Positions 59,875 to 64,000 of a stretch of 64,000 nucleotides of DNA are shown here, in pieces. The notes under the pieces were generated by a model. That model saw only the letters and a program-made list of their open reading frames with translations. It was not told where the DNA came from and did not search any database. A program made the position numbers and the translations under genes. The number at the start of each line of letters is the position of its first letter. Positions within the stretch are counted from its first letter, which is position 1. The stretch is from JAKVKY01 sp964293585 (GTDB taxonomy: Bacteria > Bacillota > Negativicutes > Acidaminococcales > Acidaminococcaceae): contig CAXYYS010000005.1 in assembly GCA_964293585.1 (NCBI GenBank), positions 7,259 to 71,258 of the forward strand, in the 5' to 3' direction.

Positions 59875-60987
59875 ATGGCCAATGAAAAAATGCAGGCGTT
59901 GTTTGACAAGATTGGCAGTTTTAATTACGAAGATACATTAAAGAAAATCCTCCAGTCTATCAAGAAACCTAATATCCTGGTGTGCGGCGGTACCGGCGTA
60001 GGCAAGAGCAGCCTCATCAACTATGTCTTTGGTAAGGATGTGGCCCAGGTGGGCGAAGGTACGGCGGTGACGGCGGAAATTCGCCGGTATGCTTCCGAGA
60101 CGGCGTCCATCGTTTTGTACGATACCATCGGCTACGAGATTGGCGCGGCCAAGCAGCAGGAATTTTATGAAAAAGTAGTGCAGTTTGTCAAGGACCGCAA
60201 CGCCTTAAGCGAGGTAGCAGATCATATCCATTTGATCTGGTACTGCATCAGCGCGGCCAATAAAAGGGTAACGGCCATGGATATCGCGGCCATCCGTACC
60301 TTTGCCGAAACTACCAAAATCTGCGTGGCCCTGACCCAGGCGGACAGTACCACGGCCGAGGAACTGCGCCAGATGGAGCAGGTGCTCCAGGAAAAGCTGC
60401 CCCATATCCCTTATTTCGTGGTGAGCGTGGATACCCGCATGCCGAAGGAGATGGTGGGCTGGGACAAGCTGGTCCAGTGGTCCATGAACAATCTGGATTC
60501 CGGGCTGCGGCTGGCCTTTGCCCAGGCTTTGGGGCAGGAGCTGGATGTGAAGAAGACCCAGGCGGATACCATTATTAAAAGATATATGCTGGCAGCGGCG
60601 GGCGCGGTGGCTTCACCGCTCCCTATGACGGATTCGGCGGCGCTGATCGCCCTGCAGACCACCATGGCCACCCATATCTTTAACTACTGGGGCATCGATA
60701 AGACTAACGATAAGATTAAAGAAGTTTTCGTGAATGTGGTGGTGGCCAACATGGGCCGGATGGTTTCCCGAACCCTGCTGAAATTTATTCCCGGCGTGGG
60801 CACTATTACGTCGCTGATTGTCAACGGCAGTGTGGCTACTTCGTTCACCTATGCTTTCGGCATGGCGCTGAACGAGATTTGCTACCATATGGCGCAAAGG
60901 CTGGCTGCCGGCGAGCAGATCAACCCCGAGACCATGCTGACCGTGGATTTTATCCTGAAGACGGTAGAAAAATATTATAAACACTAA
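59875..60987 (+). CDS. GTPase with DUF697 domain (first of tandem pair)
   Basis: A 370-residue GTPase of the 50S-binding/Era-like superfamily. The G1 loop is CGGTGVGKSSL (near residue 40), G3 is DTIGYE (noncanonical DTIG in place of DTPG/DxxG) and G4 is TQAD. A DUF697 domain with hydrophobic helices follows (AAAGAVASPLPMTDSAALIAL, TLLKFIPGVGTITSLIVNG), suggesting membrane association. The start ATG 59875 has AAGGAGG. A related GTPase follows 9 bases later. Similar pairs may form heteromeric membrane GTPases; function is unknown here. Confidence 0.8.
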   Translation: MANEKMQALFDKIGSFNYEDTLKKILQSIKKPNILVCGGTGVGKSSLINYVFGKDVAQVGEGTAVTAEIRRYASETASIVLYDTIGYEIGAAKQQEFYEKVVQFVKDRNALSEVADHIHLIWYCISAANKRVTAMDIAAIRTFAETTKICVALTQADSTTAEELRQMEQVLQEKLPHIPYFVVSVDTRMPKEMVGWDKLVQWSMNNLDSGLRLAFAQALGQELDVKKTQADTIIKRYMLAAAGAVASPLPMTDSAALIALQTTMATHIFNYWGIDKTNDKIKEVFVNVVVANMGRMVSRTLLKFIPGVGTITSLIVNGSVATSFTYAFGMALNEICYHMAQRLAAGEQINPETMLTVDFILKTVEKYYKH

Positions 60988-60996
60988 GAGGTTTAC

Positions 60997-62115
60997 ATGG
61001 ACGACCTGCCAAAAGCAACTGCGGACAAACCCATAAATAATATCCTGGTCCTGGGTAAGACGGGGGTGGGCAAAACCAGTCTCATCAACTACCTGTTCGG
61101 TTTAAATCTGCCGGTAGGGGCAGGTTTGCCGGTGACGGAGCGGGGCTTGCACGAACGTACCGTGATCCAGAACGGCATTGAGTTCCATGTGTATGACAGC
61201 TGGGGCATCGAGGCGGACCGGATGAGCGCCTGGCAGCAGGAAGTGCTCACGGAGATCGGACGCCGTAACCGCAGTCCCAAAATCATGGACTGGTTCCATG
61301 CTATTTACTATTGTTTTAGCGCCAACAGTGCCCGTATCGAAGCGGCCGAGGTAGAAAATATTCTGGTGCCGCTGGTGACCAAGGGGTACCGGGTCATGAT
61401 TATCCTGACCCATGCCGATGCCGGTTTCCAGAAAGAAGCCAAGCTGAAGGGAATGCGGGACTATCTGCTCCGGACCCTGCGGCAGGCCCGGCCGGATTTT
61501 CAGGAAAGCGATATCATCAATGTATCCAGCCTGGAAGGCGTAAGCCTGGCCGGGGATAAGCTGGAACGGTTTGGCAAGGAGCAGGTGCTGGCGGTATCTT
61601 TGCGCAACCTGAGCGAAGCCATCGCTCGGCGTCTGCCGGAGTTTTACAAAAGCAACGTGCAGGCCAAGCTGGCAGGCTGGCGGGAGCGCAGCCTCATCTT
61701 TATCGCCCATGCGGATATCGGTTTCTTTTTTAATAATAAGGATGCCAGGAATCTGATCAAGGATCTTAATCTGGATCTGAGCAATACGTTTGGCGCCATC
61801 GACGCCGATGCAGGCCGTGCGGAAAAAGAAGCGGCCCTGTACCTGGCAACCCTGGCGGCGGCAGGTTTTACCACGGGCCAGAGAGAAGCCGCGGTTATGC
61901 CGCTCCAGTTAGATAAGTATGACTTTACCCACGGGAATTTTCAGGTCCAGCTGGATTTTTGGGGTGGGTTCGTCAAGAGCAACAGGACTATCCGCAAGGA
62001 TCTTACCGCGCGGGTAGAGAAAACCTATCAGGAAATTATACATAGTCTGGAAACACGCAAGGAAGGGTATACGGATAGTTTGCTGGCAGCGCTGGGCAAA
62101 TTACTCGGCTTCTAA
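60997..62115 (+). CDS. GTPase, partner of the DUF697 GTPase
   Basis: A 372-residue GTPase related to the preceding one by its G domain but not its C-terminus. G1 is LGKTGVGKTSLIN (near residue 20), G3-like DSWGIE, G4 THAD (in IILTHADAG). The tail (residues about 200-372) lacks DUF697 helices and has a hydrophilic domain ending in VEKTYQEIIHSLETRK. SD AGAGG precedes ATG 60997. It is followed 39 bases later by the REC-GGDEF-EAL gene, so the three may form one operon. Function unknown. Confidence 0.75.
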   Translation: MDDLPKATADKPINNILVLGKTGVGKTSLINYLFGLNLPVGAGLPVTERGLHERTVIQNGIEFHVYDSWGIEADRMSAWQQEVLTEIGRRNRSPKIMDWFHAIYYCFSANSARIEAAEVENILVPLVTKGYRVMIILTHADAGFQKEAKLKGMRDYLLRTLRQARPDFQESDIINVSSLEGVSLAGDKLERFGKEQVLAVSLRNLSEAIARRLPEFYKSNVQAKLAGWRERSLIFIAHADIGFFFNNKDARNLIKDLNLDLSNTFGAIDADAGRAEKEAALYLATLAAAGFTTGQREAAVMPLQLDKYDFTHGNFQVQLDFWGGFVKSNRTIRKDLTARVEKTYQEIIHSLETRKEGYTDSLLAALGKLLGF

Positions 62116-62154
62116 GGAGAAGAAGAAAAATTGTACTCTTAGGAGGATGCGACT

Positions 62155-64000
62155 ATGGCGGCAGAGAAAAGAAAAGTACTGATTATTGATGACATGCAGA
62201 TTAACAGAAAGATGCTGCATGCTATCCTGGCAAGCGAATACGATGTCCTGGAGGCGGATGACGGCGATACAGGACTGGAAGCTTTGCGCGCCTTGAAAGA
62301 AAAAATTTCCCTGATTATCCTGGATCTGGTTATGCCCCGGATGGACGGTTATAAATTTATGGAGGCCAAACAAAAGGAACCGGAGATCATGAACGTGCCG
62401 GTCCTGGTGATGACCGCGGACAGCTCGGTGGCCTCGGAATCCCGGTGCCTGCAGCTGGGAGCGCTGGACTTTTTGGTTAAGCCCTATAACGGTACCATCA
62501 TCTTACAGCGGGCACGGAATATTATCGGCCTCCGGGAAAATACGGCCCTGCGCAATACCCTGGAACGTGATTCCCTGACGGGACTGTATAACCGGGAAGC
62601 TTTTATGCAGCGGGCGACGGAGTTTTTGCAGGGTCACGAAGGCAAAAAAACTTGCTGGATTATCGTGGGCAACCTGGAAAAGTTTAAAGTGGTGAACGCT
62701 GTTTATGGCTACCAAAAGGGTGATGAAGTACTTAAATTTATCGCAGCCTGTTTCCTGGAGGTGCGCAAGCTGATTGGTTTCGACGGTTTGTTTGCCCGTT
62801 TGGGAGGGGATAATTTTGCCTGCTGCTGCGCCGCGTCTGCCGAAGACGCCCTGGTGGCGGGGATTGAGGATATGCAGTTGCGGATTCAAAAATATCCCAT
62901 CCATCTGCATCTGACTTTCCAGGTGGGTGTTTATGAGGTTAAATCTTTGAAACTGCCGGTCAATGCCATGTATGACCTGGCTAACCTGGCCCTGCAGGAT
63001 ATTAAAGGTAAATACAGCCGCAATATCAGTATCTATGATGAAAAGATGCATGATGCCTTTGTGCACGAACAGGAGCTGGCAGAGGAAATGCTGCCGGCTT
63101 TGAAGAATGAAGAATTCAAGGTGTACTATCAGGGTAAATACGATTTGCGCAGCGGCAAATTAATTGGCGCCGAAGCCTTGTCCCGCTGGCAGCATCCCAA
63201 GTACGGCCTGCTGACTCCTAACAAATTTATCCAGACCATGGAAAAGAACGGCATCATCAATATCCTGGATTTCTATGTGGCGGAGCACGCCTGCCGGGAT
63301 TTACGCAGCTGGATTGACGCCGGCCATGAAGCTTTTCCTGTCTCGGTGAATGTTTCCCGTATTGATGTGTATAATATGGATCTGGTGAAACGTTTACAAG
63401 ACCTGATGCATAAATATGACCTGCCGCTGCATCTGTTGGAACTGGAGTTTACGGAAACTGCGTATACCCAGGATTCCAACCAGATGGTGCAGATGGCCAA
63501 CGCCCTGAAAACTGCCGGTTTTTCTCTGGACATGGATGATTTCGGCAGTGGCTATTCATCCCTGAACCTGCTGGGGGATGTGCCTTTTGATGTGATTAAG
63601 CTGGACATGCATTTTCTGAAGATCCGCCAGGAAGGCAAGAAACGTGGTATGCTCAGTTTCGTGGTGGGCCTGGTCAAATGGATGGGCATCACGCTCCTGG
63701 CAGAAGGCATCGAGACCAAGGAAGAAGCTGCCTTTTTGCGCAGCATGGGCTGCAATCAGGGCCAGGGTTACTATTTTGCCAAACCCATGGAGCGTTCCTC
63801 TTTTGAGCAGCTGTTTACGGATAAACGCCATTTCGAGATTGCTAAGGAAGATATCAATACTTTTGCCAATATCAGCCTGGATGCCATCTGGAATCCCACC
63901 TCGTCCTTTAATGTGCTCTTTAACGCCTATGTAGGCGCATTAGGCATCTTCGAGGTTTTGGGAAAAACTATTTCTGCGATCCGTTGTAATGATATGTTCT
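62155..64000 (+). CDS. REC-GGDEF-EAL c-di-GMP signalling protein (3' truncated by window)
   Basis: The frame from ATG 62155 (AGGAGG 8 nt upstream) stays open to the window end, giving 615 residues so far. The receiver domain has phospho-Asp57 (LIILDLVMPRMDG) and lysine in FLVKPYNG. The GGDEF domain is degenerate: GGDNF at 217-221 and the metal aspartates are altered (NLEKFKVVN), so diguanylate cyclase activity is unlikely. The EAL domain looks active: AEALSRWQHP (E340), VSVNVSR, ELEFTET, DDFGSGYSSL, VIKLDMHFL, LLAEGIET. It is therefore probably a phosphorylation-regulated c-di-GMP phosphodiesterase. A further C-terminal stretch (ANISLDAIWNPTSSFN) continues past the window. Confidence 0.92.
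   Translation, partial: MAAEKRKVLIIDDMQINRKMLHAILASEYDVLEADDGDTGLEALRALKEKISLIILDLVMPRMDGYKFMEAKQKEPEIMNVPVLVMTADSSVASESRCLQLGALDFLVKPYNGTIILQRARNIIGLRENTALRNTLERDSLTGLYNREAFMQRATEFLQGHEGKKTCWIIVGNLEKFKVVNAVYGYQKGDEVLKFIAACFLEVRKLIGFDGLFARLGGDNFACCCAASAEDALVAGIEDMQLRIQKYPIHLHLTFQVGVYEVKSLKLPVNAMYDLANLALQDIKGKYSRNISIYDEKMHDAFVHEQELAEEMLPALKNEEFKVYYQGKYDLRSGKLIGAEALSRWQHPKYGLLTPNKFIQTMEKNGIINILDFYVAEHACRDLRSWIDAGHEAFPVSVNVSRIDVYNMDLVKRLQDLMHKYDLPLHLLELEFTETAYTQDSNQMVQMANALKTAGFSLDMDDFGSGYSSLNLLGDVPFDVIKLDMHFLKIRQEGKKRGMLSFVVGLVKWMGITLLAEGIETKEEAAFLRSMGCNQGQGYYFAKPMERSSFEQLFTDKRHFEIAKEDINTFANISLDAIWNPTSSFNVLFNAYVGALGIFEVLGKTISAIRCNDMF

Overview
The window reads as a chromosomal segment of a Negativicutes-type bacterium, that is, a Firmicute with an outer membrane. 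Firmicute signs are a glmS ribozyme, a cdaA-cdaR-glmM cluster, ArgJ-type arginine synthesis and a ZTP riboswitch. Outer-membrane signs are an exported beta-barrel-like protein and csaB (pyruvylation of wall polymers that hold SLH proteins). By eye the sequence is moderately GC-rich and uniform. I see no rRNA, tRNA, prophage, insertion sequence or CRISPR array. The species is not determined; an Acidaminococcaceae or Selenomonadaceae relative is a guess.

Layout. 1-10781: secA (5' truncated), prfB (with programmed +1 frameshift), a DUF5693 membrane protein, csaB, ftsE, ftsX, a LytM/M23 hydrolase and a C-terminal processing protease, all on the plus strand and mostly about the envelope. 10956-14151 (minus): tex and a PflX-like radical SAM gene. 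14210-15537: a ZTP riboswitch and a stand-alone AICAR transformylase. 15630-16544 (minus): monofunctional glycosyltransferase. 16799-25045: argCJBDF-argGH, a full ornithine-to-arginine set; ArgG has an odd Lys/Ala-rich N-terminal tail. 25141-27271: zinc-ribbon (YdjG-like) and TPM (YdjH-like) proteins. 27391-33264: outer-membrane-like protein, a solute-binding/7TM/pseudokinase gene split by a frameshift at a G7 run, a histidine kinase and a NarL-type response regulator. 33438-39684: TMEM43-like and beta-helix genes (minus), exported nucleoside hydrolase and 5'-nucleotidase (plus), and an SPFH/zinc-ribbon YdjI-like gene (minus). 39914-46853: cdaA, cdaR, an FAD dehydrogenase, glmM, glmS ribozyme, glmS. 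47042-48244 (minus): Kef-type antiporter. 48467-55997: xth-uvrB-uvrA-uvrC. 56130-62115: a Cof phosphatase, a divergent LigB-dioxygenase/HxlR pair, bioB with a BirA operator, and two tandem GTPases. 62155-end: a REC-GGDEF-EAL protein cut by the window edge.

Most striking observation. Four promoters in the 25-40 kb region carry the same element: an 8-4-8 palindrome TACTGAGG-N4-CCTCAGTA (one copy with a degenerate far arm) followed by exactly 20 nt and then a -10 hexamer (TATGTT, TAAAAT, TATACT, TACACT), with no good -35. The palindrome centre falls near -42, the classic class II activator position. The promoters drive the YdjG/YdjH-like pair, the distant YdjI-like gene, the beta-helix/TMEM43 pair and the nucleoside hydrolase/nucleotidase pair. 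I infer a membrane- or envelope-stress regulon not obvious from gene order. The NarL-type response regulator encoded between these genes is a candidate, unproven, controller.
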